Counted from the stretch's first letter, positions 46,975 through 56,736 are shown. The stretch is 64,000 nt of DNA from Funiculus sociatus GB2-C1 (GCF_039962115.1 NZ_JAMPKJ010000023.1:24079-88078), one strand, 5' to 3'. Notes: generated by a model from the letters alone, not told the origin. Made by a program: numbers and translations.

Positions 46975-47264
46975 ACCAAAAAAAATTCTAAGTAATCTGG
47001 GAACAGGTTTGGTAATAAAAGCGTCATCTACTTAAGAAAGGCACAGCAAGGCTAAAGGACAGTATGAACTGAAGTTTTTATCCCAGTCATACCCGCCCCC
47101 GATTCCTAAAATGCCGATCAAAACCTTGTTTATTACTTTCTATTACTTCTAGTTCTGAGCTTGCTCAGGATGAATTCCAGAAGCAATTATTTTCCCTTGT
47201 TGAGTATCGAGTTGGGCTAGAACGGTTCCTTACATTGTTATTCACTCACTGATGGAGTCCTTAC

Positions 47265-49853
47265 ATGATTGCTAAATCAAATAAGTATGCTGTTTGTTTA
47301 GGTCTAGCCGGAGGCTTAGCGATCGCTCTTGCCCCCAACGCTCAAGCCCAACAAGCTACTTCGACTACAACTACAAGCGGACAAGCCCAAAGGGTTCAGA
47401 TTACAGGTGGTACAGTCGCAGGAACAGCTGCCTTCTTTTCGACGATACAAAATCAATTAGGCTCCACTCCTAACGCTCCAGTTCTGTTTGATGCTACCGT
47501 CAACAGTCTTCAACTTCAAACCACTTCCGGAAACACAAACACTGCTACTTTCAAACCGCAAGCAGCCAGTTTCAAAGATACGGGTGCTGGCAACGTTGGT
47601 ACTCCTGGGGCGGGTGACGAAGCTACCTTGCTTGGCGGCTTATCTGGGATAGCCTCTACATCTAACGGTTTTCTAGTTCCGTTCACCAATGTCCCGACAA
47701 GAATAGACTTCAAACTAAATTCCTTTACCACCGATGCCTTTTTGACAGGCTCGTTGATTACTCCTAAGGTGGCAGGTAACGCTCCCCCTGTTTTCCTACC
47801 AGTTGCACCTATTACGCTATCTACTCAGTCTCAGACAAACTTTAATTCTAGAAGTGGGTTCCTGCAAGTTGGTCCCTATAATGGACAACTGACTTCGGGT
47901 TCCATTGCTTTGCCTCCAACTGTTCGTTTCAGTGCCGGAAGTGGCAACACTCCTAATGTTCCTCCAGTTGTTGTGGGGCAACGAACAAAATTCGAGATTG
48001 AGGGCAAAGGATTCGGAACCTTAACTAACACTTTTGCCGAGCAACCTAGTACAACTTCCACAGCAACAGGCGGCACCACCACAGGCGGCACCGGCACCAC
48101 AACTGGCACCACCGCAACTGGCACCACAGCAACAGGCACCGGCACCACAACTGGCGGCACCACCACAACTGGCAGCAATACAGGCACCACAACAGGCGGC
48201 ACCACCACAGCAACAGGCGGCACCACAACAGGCGGCACCACCACAGCAACAGGCGGCACCACCACAGGCGGCACCACCACAGGCGGCACCACTGGCGGCA
48301 CCACCACAGCAACAGGCGGCACCACCACTGGCGGCACCACAGCAACAGGCGGCACCACCACTGGCGGCACTGGGGACGACAGCACAACTAGCAGCACAAC
48401 GATCGCTCAAAGCTTCGACAGCAAGCTAGCTTTCAAAAGCGATACTGCCCAAACCAAATTCAAAATTGAGGGTGAGGGAAACCAAAAATTCACGGTCGAA
48501 GGCACCGTCAATGGCGCTGAGATTCAACTGGGTGGATCTAACATCCGCGAACTGAAACTTTCATCTGGCGTTAACACTTCTCCGATCGACTTTAAAGTTA
48601 AAGGCGAAGGTGTTGGCATCACCACGGTGACAGGTGGCAGCACTGTTAGCTATGTAAGCCCGCAGAGCCGAACTGAGTTTGAATTTAAGCAAGATGGCTC
48701 TAATGGTTTCACAGCCAAGGGAGATAGTCTGGGTCGTACCCAATTCAAGGTAGGTGCGATCGCCAGTAACTTCGCTTCATACGATGCTTCTGCTAGCAGC
48801 ACCACCAACAATTTCTACTATGGCAACAGCAGCTATAGCTATGGCGCTGGCGCAAATACAAGCAACAACACAGGCTTCTACTCTTCCCAAAACCAGCAAT
48901 TCGCCATTAACCTGAACAATAACGTTAACATCGATAACTTCTACAGCAGTGGCGGCGGCAGCTTCAGCTTCGGCGGCGGCGGCAGCTTCGGCAGCGGCGG
49001 CGGCAGCTTCGGCGGCGGCAGTGGTAGTGGTACAGGTACAGGTACAGGCTCAGGCTCAGGCACAGGTACTGGTACTGGTGTCGGTACAGGTACAGGCACA
49101 GGCACAGGCTCAGGCTCAGGCTCAGGTTCAGGTTCAGGTGTCGGCACAGGCACAGGCACAGGCTCAGGCTCAGGTTCAGGCACAGGCTCAGGCTCAGCTA
49201 GTGGCAGTGGCTCAGGTAGTGGCTCAGGCTCAGGCACGACTGTCACACTTTACAACGAGCAAACCATCAACCTGATCGCCCTGAATAATGCTTTCATCAG
49301 CAGTTCTTCAAGGCTCTACCCCGTTTTCGCCCCTGGCGGCAATACCAGCGTCAGCGTATCCGTTGAGCGCGGTAGTAACGATCGCATTTTGCTGGTTGAG
49401 CGCCAAAATAACGGTCGCGGTAACGCCTACGGTCATTACAAAGACAAGAAAGACCAAGGTCGGGTGGTGCAAGCTTGGCAGCAAGTAGGACCAGGAAGTA
49501 AGCTCATCCCTGGTATGACTGGTCTGTATGAGATTCCGACCACTCAGGTTTCTAACCCCCAAGGTTTCGACAACGACGACGACGATAACGACGACGACGA
49601 TGATAACGGAACCTCTACAACCCCTACCACCGGCACCACAACCACACCGACGACTACATCACCTTCTGGCACAACCACAACTGAGCAAGGTGACGACGAC
49701 GGTGACGATGACGACGGTGACGATGACGACGATAACGGAGCTTCTACAGCCCCAGCTCCAGCCCCTACAGGCACATCAGCTCCAGCCCCTACAGGCACAT
49801 CAGCTCCAGCTACAGGTACAGGTAGCACAGGCTTACCCGCTACAGGTCAATAG
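47265..49853 (+). CDS. Large secreted low-complexity protein (862 aa), possible matrix or surface protein
   Basis: A signal peptide ([20 protein letters not shown]...AQAQ, about 1-28) leads into a 220-residue globular part of unknown family. Then come a Thr/Gly repeat (about 258-375; TTTATGGTTTGGTTT type), a second mixed domain (about 380-555), a Gly/Ser/Thr repeat (about 560-660; GSGTGTGTG type), a Tyr/Arg-containing block (about 660-765), and two Asp-rich acidic runs (about 768-825) that could bind calcium. The tail is Pro/Ala/Thr-rich. The family is not recognised. Such a makeup fits an extracellular matrix, sheath or adhesin protein. GGAG precedes the ATG by seven bases. Confidence 0.8.
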   Translation: MIAKSNKYAVCLGLAGGLAIALAPNAQAQQATSTTTTSGQAQRVQITGGTVAGTAAFFSTIQNQLGSTPNAPVLFDATVNSLQLQTTSGNTNTATFKPQAASFKDTGAGNVGTPGAGDEATLLGGLSGIASTSNGFLVPFTNVPTRIDFKLNSFTTDAFLTGSLITPKVAGNAPPVFLPVAPITLSTQSQTNFNSRSGFLQVGPYNGQLTSGSIALPPTVRFSAGSGNTPNVPPVVVGQRTKFEIEGKGFGTLTNTFAEQPSTTSTATGGTTTGGTGTTTGTTATGTTATGTGTTTGGTTTTGSNTGTTTGGTTTATGGTTTGGTTTATGGTTTGGTTTGGTTGGTTTATGGTTTGGTTATGGTTTGGTGDDSTTSSTTIAQSFDSKLAFKSDTAQTKFKIEGEGNQKFTVEGTVNGAEIQLGGSNIRELKLSSGVNTSPIDFKVKGEGVGITTVTGGSTVSYVSPQSRTEFEFKQDGSNGFTAKGDSLGRTQFKVGAIASNFASYDASASSTTNNFYYGNSSYSYGAGANTSNNTGFYSSQNQQFAINLNNNVNIDNFYSSGGGSFSFGGGGSFGSGGGSFGGGSGSGTGTGTGSGSGTGTGTGVGTGTGTGTGSGSGSGSGSGVGTGTGTGSGSGSGTGSGSASGSGSGSGSGSGTTVTLYNEQTINLIALNNAFISSSSRLYPVFAPGGNTSVSVSVERGSNDRILLVERQNNGRGNAYGHYKDKKDQGRVVQAWQQVGPGSKLIPGMTGLYEIPTTQVSNPQGFDNDDDDNDDDDDNGTSTTPTTGTTTTPTTTSPSGTTTTEQGDDDGDDDDGDDDDDNGASTAPAPAPTGTSAPAPTGTSAPATGTGSTGLPATGQ
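48055..48372. repeat. Tandem GGCACCACC/ACAACAGGC-type coding repeat
   Basis: Near-perfect units (GGCACCACCACAGCAACA, GGCACCACCACAGGC) run for over 300 bp and encode the Thr/Gly tract. The units are multiples of three, so copy-number changes would keep the frame. Several other frames are open here only because of the repetition. Confidence 0.9.
48949..49238. repeat. Tandem GGCGGC / GGTACA / GGCTCA coding repeat
   Basis: Hexamers such as GGCACA, GGCTCA and GGTTCA are repeated about 45 times and encode the Gly-Thr and Gly-Ser tract. It probably varies in length between strains through slippage. Confidence 0.9.
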
Positions 49854-49981
49854 TAGCTACCACTCAATCGGATGCTGATGCTCTGAATTGAGGAAAAACG
49901 TGCAACTCGCGCTCTTAGCAACAGGAGACGAGTTGCCAACACTAGGGTACTGCTAACTTGAGTTAGAAAAGTGATATAGCG

Positions 49982-50016
49982 ATCGCCTCCAGGTCATGAA
50001 CTGGAGGCGATTTTTT
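49982..50016 (+). terminator. Terminator after the 862-residue protein gene
   Basis: ATCGCCTCCAG (49982-49992) and CTGGAGGCGAT (50001-50011) form a perfect 11-bp stem followed by TTTTT. It lies 130 bp past the stop codon. Confidence 0.85.
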
Positions 50017-50114
50017 CGTTTATGTAGCCTTAACGACTGTAGCCGCTTCGCCTTGCCGAAGAGTAGTCAAGGGCGAACAAACCAAGCCTGCACAACTCAA
50101 GGCTTTATGGCTCT

Positions 50115-50951
50115 CTAGATGCTAACAATGCCTGACCATTGAACTTTTTTCAGCTTGTCCCGCCGATAAGAGAAGAAAAATTCTGGTTCCTGGTAGGTGC
50201 AGTGAGGTGCTACGCTTACTTGTTCGCTACTAACTCCCATCTGTTCTAGTTGTAACTCGTTGACTCGCCGCACATCCAAGCGCACCCGTCCTGGCTGTGA
50301 ATCTGGCAACAGAGGCGAATTGGGCAACTGCTGCAAGGCATCCAAAATTGCTTCTAAATCTTTTTCTGGGTCTAGCTGTGGTACGATACTAGCCCCAACT
50401 TCAGCCGCTACATCAACAGACAGCTGATAGACTTCACCAGTGATCGCAGGCCCCATCGCCACACGCAGATTTTGCAGTTGAGAGCCGTTTGCGAGAAGGT
50501 GAGCGATCGCTTGCGGAACAATTTTCCTAGCAGTACCGCGCCAACCTGCATGAACTGCCCCAACCTGCCCCGTTTGGGTATCAGCAATTAAAACCGGAGT
50601 ACAATCAGCACTTGCTACCCACACCGACTGCTGGGGAAGTTCCGTCACAATCCCATCAGCCGGGGGTAACTCTTGACAATCGGCAGCCTCTTCAATTTGG
50701 GAAGGTGTCATCACAACATTGCCATGCACCTGTTTAACTCGATAAACCTGAGCGTCTGGCTGTAAAACCCCCACTAATTCCGCCGGATAGCGCGGCGAAA
50801 ATTGTTGCGTAAAAAAACCGTGAGGCCAGTTTCTTAGCAAGCTACAAGTTAAATAGGGCAATCCTTCCCAATTATGCCAATTCCAGATATTAGTAAGATT
50901 TTGCGATTCTCCTGCGCCCAAATTCAGATCGGTGCGGGAAAGCATTGCCAT
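50115..50951 (-). CDS. pgeF: Peptidoglycan editing factor PgeF (YfiH/DUF152 family)
   Basis: The protein (278 aa) belongs to the copper/zinc-type YfiH family, earlier called multicopper polyphenol oxidase. The metal-binding His and Cys lie in YRVKQVHGNVV, ASADCTPVLIAD and GAVHAGWRGTARK. In E. coli it removes wrongly inserted L-Ser from peptidoglycan precursors; related members act as purine nucleoside phosphorylases. The length is normal, with a short N-terminal extension. It is divergent from birA. Confidence 0.93.
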   Translation of the reverse strand: MAMLSRTDLNLGAGESQNLTNIWNWHNWEGLPYLTCSLLRNWPHGFFTQQFSPRYPAELVGVLQPDAQVYRVKQVHGNVVMTPSQIEEAADCQELPPADGIVTELPQQSVWVASADCTPVLIADTQTGQVGAVHAGWRGTARKIVPQAIAHLLANGSQLQNLRVAMGPAITGEVYQLSVDVAAEVGASIVPQLDPEKDLEAILDALQQLPNSPLLPDSQPGRVRLDVRRVNELQLEQMGVSSEQVSVAPHCTYQEPEFFFSYRRDKLKKVQWSGIVSI

Positions 50952-51067
50952 CTGTTAACACTCCTCAAATGTCAGTGAGATCATGCTAACTTATGTAACC
51001 AATTAGTGATTTTGTATTAACGGCATTTAATTGACATCTTGCCCTATTCTCAATAAGCCTCAAAACT

Positions 51068-51200
51068 AGCCAAGAAATAAATTTCTTGGCTAATAGCGAA
51101 AGTCCCTTAAAATAGACTGAAATCTTTATATAATCAGCCTTTAGTCCTCTTAAGAGGACTAAAGGCTATTAGCCAGAAATTTTAATCTCTGGCGGGTTAT
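51068..51200. repeat. Cluster of three inverted repeats, one a 32-bp perfect palindrome
   Basis: AGCCAAGAAAT (51068-51078) faces ATTTCTTGGCT (51081-51091). At 51136-51167 lies a 32-bp perfect palindrome with half AGCCTTTAGTCCTCTT. A third weaker pair, CCAGA/TCTGG, lies at about 51173-51194. The gap is between divergent genes, so terminators are not expected here. Dispersed palindromic elements are the likely explanation. Confidence 0.8.
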
Positions 51201-51217
51201 TGCAACTGGTCTAAGAT

Positions 51218-51997
51218 GTGGCATTTAATCAACATTGGCTGAAAGCCTCGGTAGGGGAAGTGCCTCTAAAGCTTTCCTATCATATATTTGAGACACTTCC
51301 CTCCACCAACCAAACCGTCTGGAAATTGATGGATCAAGGGGCAGAACCGGGAACGGTAGCGATCGCTCTTGAACAAACTGCTGGGCGGGGTCAGTGGGGT
51401 CGTCAATGGCAATCAAGCCTCGGTGGACTTTACCTATCCCTAGCCCTAGCTCCCAACCTACCAGCAACAAATAGCGCTCTTCTGACTTTATGCAGTGCTT
51501 GGGGAATTGCCACAGCATTACGTAGTCACAGCATCCCAGTATTTATTAAATGGCCCAACGATTTAATACTTTGGGGACGCAAACTAGGCGGCATTCTCAC
51601 CGAAACTAGAGTACAGCAGGGAAAAATTACCAAAGCAGTCGTAGGCGTAGGGATTAACTGGGCTAACCCAGTACCTGAAACGGGAATTAATTTACAATCA
51701 TTCTTTGAACAACAGCCACAACAAGTAATTTCATCCCTGGAAAGTCTAGCAGCAATTACTCTACAGGGAATTTTTACCGGATACCAATACGCCTCGCCGA
51801 AACAGATAGAGACTCTGTTACCCTCTTACTTAGAGCTTCTCACTAGCAAGGGTCGTTGTGTAATCGTAAACGGACGTTCTGGAGTCGTTGTGGGAGTCGC
51901 ACCTACTGGCGAACTGCGAGTCCGCTTGTACTCAGGAGCCGCAGCCGAAGAAATTTGCCTCCAGCCCGGTACAATCAGTCTGGGCTATGAACGGTGA
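51218..51997 (+). CDS. birA: Biotin-[acetyl-CoA-carboxylase] ligase
   Basis: The enzyme activates biotin with ATP and links it to the carboxyl carrier protein for fatty-acid synthesis. At 259 residues it has the catalytic domain (TAGRGQWGRQWQSSLGGLYL, the biotinyl-AMP loop; FIKWPNDLILWGRKLGGIL) and the small C-terminal SH3-like domain (GRCVIVNGRSGVVVGVAPTG). There is no N-terminal helix-turn-helix, so it is a class I ligase and not a repressor. The start is GTG at 51218. Confidence 0.93.
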   Translation: MAFNQHWLKASVGEVPLKLSYHIFETLPSTNQTVWKLMDQGAEPGTVAIALEQTAGRGQWGRQWQSSLGGLYLSLALAPNLPATNSALLTLCSAWGIATALRSHSIPVFIKWPNDLILWGRKLGGILTETRVQQGKITKAVVGVGINWANPVPETGINLQSFFEQQPQQVISSLESLAAITLQGIFTGYQYASPKQIETLLPSYLELLTSKGRCVIVNGRSGVVVGVAPTGELRVRLYSGAAAEEICLQPGTISLGYER

Positions 51998-52079
51998 TTT
52001 TTCCAGCTCCAGGGTGAAATGGGTGAAGACTTACCAGACTTAACTATTGAGAGCCAGTGAAATGAGGAGTGATTCCCAA

Positions 52080-53852
52080 ATGCAAGAGCGAAACCACCCT
52101 AGTTGTACTTTGTTTGGCTTATTCTGCCGCCGTAAAGTGCTGATGCAGGGACTGAGTTGGATTGGCGGTATCGGTGTCATCAGCAGCGGCTGGGTTGTGG
52201 CCCAGACCGATCCGAGTATAGACAACATAGGCTCGTCCACAACCCAAGAAGCACCGCCTGTTGTAAGATTTGAGTCAAACTCGCCGCGTCCGCCAGCACC
52301 TCCGGCTGCACGTCGCCGCTCTATTGCACAACCAGAACGGGCTATTGTCCCCCGTCGTCGCTCGGCACCAACAGCGTCAGAGCCTAGTGTAGTTCCCCGT
52401 CGTCGTTCAGAAAAGCCAGTTGCTTCCCGCGGCCGCCGCTCAACACCAAAGCCAATTGCTTCCCGCCGTCGCCGTTTGGCACCAGAATTAGAGCAAGCGT
52501 CAGCTGCTTTCCGCCGCCGCTATTCACCCGCCACCGAGCCTAGTGTAGTTCGCCGCCGTCGCTCAGCACCAGCAGTGGAGTCAACTGCCGTATCTAGAGA
52601 ACCAGAACTTTCTGCCCCAAATTTGTTGGAGCCAAATGCGATTTCTTATGTGAAGCCTCCTAAGCTTGCACCAAGCACATCAGGGGAGCCAGAGATTGCA
52701 TCCAGCGACTACAACAATAACTACATCGATCCTACAGATTACAGTCTTGGAGCGACAAGTGGAGGCGAGGAGCTTAGTGCCTCTTATGAGGAACCGCCTG
52801 AGGTTGTGTTGTCCGAACGCTCAACTGGATGCCAAAGTGTTTTACAAAGCGGAGAGGGATTATCCGGCGGGCTTTGTGGTGGTGGTAGGGTAGCCTCTAG
52901 AAGACGCGATCGCGTAACCGCTAACCTAGCTTCTTCTCCCAGAAGCCGTAGAACTTACGGAAATGAGGTACGGCAAGCTATCAGGGCTAGAGAGTCCGGG
53001 AATCGAGCTGAAGTAACAGAAGCTATCAGGGCTGTAGGAAACCGCTCCGGGTTACGGCGCTCTCGTCTGGCATCTAGGCTAGAACGCAATAACCGCCGGG
53101 GAACCCTGTTGGCATCTGCCGGGCCTGTGCAAATTGGCCCGATTCGCGATCGCAGTAATCGCACTCGTTACCGTCGCAACAGGACTTCCTCCTCAGCGCC
53201 TGCGATCGCTTCCAACTTCCAGTCAGAACGCGAATACACACCACAAAATATACCCAGTTACAAGCCACCAATCCCCACCATTTTTCGAGGCTTGAGCAAC
53301 GGCAACACCAGTTTAATTTTCCCACTGGCGGTTCCGGCACCAATTACCTCACTGTTTGGCTGGCGGGTGCATCCGATTTCCGGTAGTCGCAGATTCCACG
53401 CAGGTACTGACCTGGGCGCACCGATGGGAACGCCAGTTCTAGCAGCATACGCTGGTAGAGTAGCGATCGCGGACTGGATGGGCGGTTACGGTCAAGCCAT
53501 TGTCCTCCAGCACAACGAAACCCAAGAAACCCTCTACGCTCACCTCTCAGAAATTCTTGTCCAACCAGGTCAAGTTATCGAACAGGGAACCGTAATTGGG
53601 CGAGTTGGCAGCACTGGCAATTCCACAGGCCCCCATCTCCACTTTGAAGTCCGCCAGTTAACCGAGTCAGGCTGGACGGCGATGAACTCAGGCGCTCAAC
53701 TAGAGTATGGTTTGGCGCAACTGATCAAAGCCTTACAAGTAGCCCAGGCACCTCCTCAAACAACCCCTCAAACAACTCCTCAAACAACCCCTCAAACAAC
53801 CCCTCAAACAACTCCTCAAACAACCCCTCAAACAATGCAACCAGACAGTTAA
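52080..53852 (+). CDS. Secreted M23-family peptidase with Arg-rich and PQTT repeats
   Basis: AGGAG at 52065-52069 points to the ATG at 52080. A hydrophobic stretch (about 24-40, LSWIGGIGVISSGWVVAQ) is the signal. Residues about 60-190 hold Arg-rich repeats (RRRSAPT, SRRRRLA), a very basic disordered region. The M23 domain (about 425-545) has zinc ligands in FHAGTDLGAPMG (His, Asp) and GPHLHFEVRQ (His), so the endopeptidase should be active on peptidoglycan. The end is seven PQTT repeats. Two Cys in TGCQSVL and GGLCGGG may bond. Such proteins separate or remodel cell walls. Confidence 0.88.
   Translation: MQERNHPSCTLFGLFCRRKVLMQGLSWIGGIGVISSGWVVAQTDPSIDNIGSSTTQEAPPVVRFESNSPRPPAPPAARRRSIAQPERAIVPRRRSAPTASEPSVVPRRRSEKPVASRGRRSTPKPIASRRRRLAPELEQASAAFRRRYSPATEPSVVRRRRSAPAVESTAVSREPELSAPNLLEPNAISYVKPPKLAPSTSGEPEIASSDYNNNYIDPTDYSLGATSGGEELSASYEEPPEVVLSERSTGCQSVLQSGEGLSGGLCGGGRVASRRRDRVTANLASSPRSRRTYGNEVRQAIRARESGNRAEVTEAIRAVGNRSGLRRSRLASRLERNNRRGTLLASAGPVQIGPIRDRSNRTRYRRNRTSSSAPAIASNFQSEREYTPQNIPSYKPPIPTIFRGLSNGNTSLIFPLAVPAPITSLFGWRVHPISGSRRFHAGTDLGAPMGTPVLAAYAGRVAIADWMGGYGQAIVLQHNETQETLYAHLSEILVQPGQVIEQGTVIGRVGSTGNSTGPHLHFEVRQLTESGWTAMNSGAQLEYGLAQLIKALQVAQAPPQTTPQTTPQTTPQTTPQTTPQTTPQTMQPDS
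53754..53837. repeat. Seven 12-bp tandem repeats at the 3' end of the peptidase gene
   Basis: CCTCAAACAACC or CCTCAAACAACT is repeated seven times in frame, encoding (PQTT)n. The unit is a multiple of three, so the length can change without loss of frame. Confidence 0.95.
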
Positions 53853-53867
53853 GAAGGCAAAACGTAA

Positions 53868-53916
53868 AAGTCAAAGGCAAAAAATTAATATTTTTTCTCT
53901 TTTTTGCCTTTGACTT
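53868..53916. terminator. Perfect inverted repeat between peptidase gene and ribE
   Basis: AAGTCAAAGGCAAAAAA (53868-53884) faces TTTTTTGCCTTTGACTT (53900-53916). The two genes converge, so this serves as a two-way terminator. Its core recurs at 16720-16807. Confidence 0.8.
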
Positions 53917-53954
53917 GTCTTGCTCCAAGATTCGGAAAACACAGCTACACCCTT

Positions 53955-54641
53955 TCACAGATATCCGTGTTCTGCCAAGAATGAGGGTGTGATATTATGC
54001 AAACCAACAGTAGCGGGTGTCTCTTCCTCAACCGCAATAGCTGGATTACGCAGAAATTTTTCTACATATTTGCCCAGAATATCGGCTTCCAAATTTACCA
54101 AACCGCCAGTCTGTAAATAAGCAAGATTCGTCTCGGCATAACTGTGAGGAATTACAGCAACCGTAAACCAGCTGCCAGCCTGGTCGCAATCTGCCACCGT
54201 CAGACTCACCCCATTGACAGCAATGCTGCCTTTGGGGATGATGTACCGTGCAACTCCCGCAGGTGCCGCAAAGCGCATCTCCCAAGAGTTAGAGGTTTGT
54301 AAAGATTCCTTTAAATAGCCAATTCCGTCTACGTGGCCAGTCACAAAATGCCCCCCCAGCTTGCTGCCAACCCGTAGAGACGTTTCTAAATTCACATAGG
54401 CGGCGGCTTGCTGTCGCTGCCCCAAAGTTGTGCGTTTGAGAGTTTCCGGAGAAGCGGCTGCCACAAAACCTTCGGGCAAAATCTCCTCAACCGTCAGACA
54501 AACGCCATCAACTGCCACACTGTCACCGATGGCAAGAGTCGGTAAAATCATCTGGGAGGCATCTCCAAGGGCTGAAAGCTCAAAGCGGTCTTCTCCCAAG
54601 GGATACATGGTTCCCAATGCTTGAATTAATCCGGTAAACAC
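53955..54641 (-). CDS. ribE: Riboflavin synthase alpha chain
   Basis: The enzyme joins two lumazine molecules to give riboflavin. It begins MFTGLIQALG, as all family members do, and has two lumazine-binding repeats (about 1-97 and 98-200): ESLRVGSKLGGHFVTGHVDG-like sequence and KGSIAVNGVSLTVADCDQAG mark them. The 228-residue length is normal. No FMN riboswitch is visible upstream, as is usual in cyanobacteria. Confidence 0.96.
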   Translation of the reverse strand: MFTGLIQALGTMYPLGEDRFELSALGDASQMILPTLAIGDSVAVDGVCLTVEEILPEGFVAAASPETLKRTTLGQRQQAAAYVNLETSLRVGSKLGGHFVTGHVDGIGYLKESLQTSNSWEMRFAAPAGVARYIIPKGSIAVNGVSLTVADCDQAGSWFTVAVIPHSYAETNLAYLQTGGLVNLEADILGKYVEKFLRNPAIAVEEETPATVGLHNITPSFLAEHGYL

Positions 54642-54690
54642 TATTTTTCGCTGAAATTAGGTAAATAACGGTGATTAGTCTCTGGCTAAT

Positions 54691-54730
54691 GGCTAACTGC
54701 TAATTGTTTCAAAACAATTAGCAGTTAGCC
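54691..54730. repeat. 19-bp perfect inverted repeat of GGCTAA units
   Basis: GGCTAACTGCTAATTGTTT (54691-54709) and its complement (54712-54730) are separated by two bases. Further GGCTAA and AGCAGTTAGC copies lie on each side. Similar TAATGGC units follow groES (about 42486-42508). The rest of the 355-bp gap up to 54996 shows no gene. Confidence 0.8.
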
Positions 54731-54996
54731 ATCAGCAGTTAGCAATTAGCAACGGACAATACGAGGTCTATATTTTTTAGTAAAATTCCCAGCCCAATCG
54801 ACCTAAGACTGCGGCATACTGGGAAATACAGCTTGGTTGATCCCAACTTAACCAAGTCTTCACAGCTGGTTGTACCGTCGCTTGGTAAGGTGATTAGAAC
54901 CGCAAGCGTATTTGTTAAATCCCAGATCCGTCTAATACCAGTTTATAGCTTTGCTTTACCCACCCCGACGCCTACCGTGTTCTAGAGGCCAAGCTG

Positions 54997-55491
54997 ATGA
55001 TTGAAATGAGAGTTGCTGGAATTGCATTAGATGCCGTCACGCGCAGTCCGATAGTATTGCTCAAAGATGCTTCGGAGCGACGGGCATTGCCAATCTACAT
55101 TGGACAAGATCAGGCAAAGGCAATTATCAGTGCTTTGGAAAAACAGACTCCTCCCCGCCCTCTCACTCACGATTTGATTGTCAATATTTTAGAAGCGTGG
55201 AATATGACTCTGGAGAGAATCATTATTCACTCGCTTCAGGACAATACATTTTACGCGATCCTGAGCGTTCGCCAAGGTGAGGTAAAAAAGGAGATTGATG
55301 CTCGTCCTAGCGATGCGATCGCTGTTGCCATCCGCACTGATAGTCCCATCTGGGTGATGGAAGAAGTCGTTGCCGATGCCTCAATTCCCGTTGACCGCGA
55401 TGCTGACGAAGCAGAACGTCGAGCCTTCCGAGATTTTGTCTCCAAGCTCCGACCAGAGGATTTGATTCAGCGAGGAGGTTTGAGCGAGTAG
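54997..55491 (+). CDS. Bifunctional nuclease family protein (BFN/DUF151)
   Basis: This is a 164-residue protein of the BFN family (about 3-130): PIVLLKDASERRALPIYIGQ, LTHDLIVNILEAWNMTLERI, ARPSDAIAVAIRTDSPIWVM. Plant members show RNase and DNase activity; bacterial members are mostly untested. A short charged tail ends the protein. It is conserved in cyanobacteria and stands alone here, with only heptamer repeats after it. Confidence 0.9.
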   Translation: MIEMRVAGIALDAVTRSPIVLLKDASERRALPIYIGQDQAKAIISALEKQTPPRPLTHDLIVNILEAWNMTLERIIIHSLQDNTFYAILSVRQGEVKKEIDARPSDAIAVAIRTDSPIWVMEEVVADASIPVDRDADEAERRAFRDFVSKLRPEDLIQRGGLSE

Positions 55492-55496
55492 CAATT

Positions 55497-55610
55497 TTTA
55501 ATTTTGGATTTTAGATTGAAGAATTGGGGCATCTAGCCTCCAAGTAAAGATTCATAGGCTTGACTAGGCGCTATTTAATCCAAAATCCAAAATTTAAAAT
55601 CCAAAATTGA
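55497..55610. repeat. Opposed heptamer tracts between two genes
   Basis: AATTTTGGATTTTAGATT units (55498-55516) face AATCCAAAATCC...AAAATCC units (55577-55607) in reverse, so they can pair. The second tract ends one base before the aldo/keto reductase ATG, so its mRNA leader may be folded. Confidence 0.75.
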
Positions 55611-55611
55611 T

Positions 55612-56736
55612 ATGCGTTATCGGCGGTTTGGAAAAACGAATCTACCACTATCGGTGTTTTCTATAGGAACTATGCGCTGTCTGGCTTCTGAAGAAAATGC
55701 ACGCCAGACAGTACAGCAGGCTGTTTCTTTAGGAATTAATCACTTAGAAACGGCTAGAGGTTATGGCAAAAGCGAGCAGTATCTTGGTGCTGCCTTAAAA
55801 GCTGGATTACCTCTGTCGCGAGAGCAGCTTTACATCACTACCAAAATTCCGCCGACACCTGACGTTGATACTATGCGTCAGTACATCGACGAGTCCCTGT
55901 TGAGACTACAGCTGGACTACGTGGATTGTCTGGCAATTCATGGCATTAATACTTGGGAACATCTGGACTGGGTGCAGTCCGGCTCTATGCAGGCGGTAGC
56001 AGAAGCCGTAAAAAGCGATCGCGTCCGACACGTTGGTTTTTCTACTCACGCACCGCTGGAGGTCATTCTGGCGGCGATTAACACCGACCTGTTTGAATTT
56101 GTTAACCTGCACTATTACTACTTCTTTCAGCACAATGCTCCAGCGGTTGAGTTAGCTCACAAAAAGGATATGGGCGTTTTTATTATTTCGCCAGCGGATA
56201 AAGGAGGACAACTCTACACTCCACCAGAAACCCTGAAACATCTGTGTCAACCTTTCTCGCCACTGGAGCTAAATTACAAATTTTTATTAAGCGATCGCCG
56301 GATTACCACCCTCAGTATAGGTGCAGCTAACCCAGAGGAACTGAGGGAGCCTTTGACTGTGGCTGAGGGCGATGAATTTCTCACCCAGGCGGAAGTTGAA
56401 GTTTTTGGGCGCTTGGAGACTCATTTAGTAAAGACTCTCTCCACTGACCTGTGTAGCCAATGCTACGCCTGCTTACCTTGCCCAGAAAATATCAATATCC
56501 CGGAAGTGTTGCGGCTGCGTAATTTAGCTGTTGCTTACAACATGACCGAGTATGGTAAATACCGCTACCGGATGTTTGAAAACGCAGGCCACTGGTTTTG
56601 GGGAAGCAAAGGCGATCGCTGCACCGACTGTGGTGATTGTCTGCCCCATTGTCCCCAAAATCTGGACATCCCAGCCCTTTTGCGAGACTCGCACCAGCGT
56701 CTCAATGGGAAAGCTGGCCGTCGGCTTTGGGAATAA
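55612..56736 (+). CDS. Aldo/keto reductase with C-terminal double [4Fe-4S] ferredoxin domain
   Basis: The N-terminal barrel (about 1-270) is an aldo/keto reductase: GTMRCLASEENARQ, YGKSEQYLG, the Lys in LYITTKIPP and the His in CLAIHGINTWE fit the catalytic set, although the usual Asp of DTAxxYG is replaced (LETARGYG). The C-terminal part has two cysteine clusters, CSQCYACLPCPENI and CTDCGDCLPHCPQNLDI, each able to bind a [4Fe-4S] centre. This AKR-ferredoxin form is common in cyanobacteria and anaerobes; its substrate is unknown. It could couple ferredoxin to carbonyl reduction. Confidence 0.9.
   Translation: MRYRRFGKTNLPLSVFSIGTMRCLASEENARQTVQQAVSLGINHLETARGYGKSEQYLGAALKAGLPLSREQLYITTKIPPTPDVDTMRQYIDESLLRLQLDYVDCLAIHGINTWEHLDWVQSGSMQAVAEAVKSDRVRHVGFSTHAPLEVILAAINTDLFEFVNLHYYYFFQHNAPAVELAHKKDMGVFIISPADKGGQLYTPPETLKHLCQPFSPLELNYKFLLSDRRITTLSIGAANPEELREPLTVAEGDEFLTQAEVEVFGRLETHLVKTLSTDLCSQCYACLPCPENINIPEVLRLRNLAVAYNMTEYGKYRYRMFENAGHWFWGSKGDRCTDCGDCLPHCPQNLDIPALLRDSHQRLNGKAGRRLWE

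Noticed and set aside
47876..49828. Long open frames on the opposite strand and in shifted frames across the repeat protein gene
   Set aside because: They exist only because the tandem DNA repeats lack stops in several frames; they give homopolymer-like proteins with no start signals.
49826..49853. GLPATGQ at the C-terminus of the 862-residue protein resembles an LPXTG sortase signal
   Set aside because: No hydrophobic segment or basic tail follows, and cyanobacteria are Gram-negative. It is probably chance in a Pro/Ala/Thr-rich tail.
54642..54996. FMN riboswitch near ribE
   Set aside because: The leader shows only GGCTAA inverted repeats; none of the conserved RFN segments is present.
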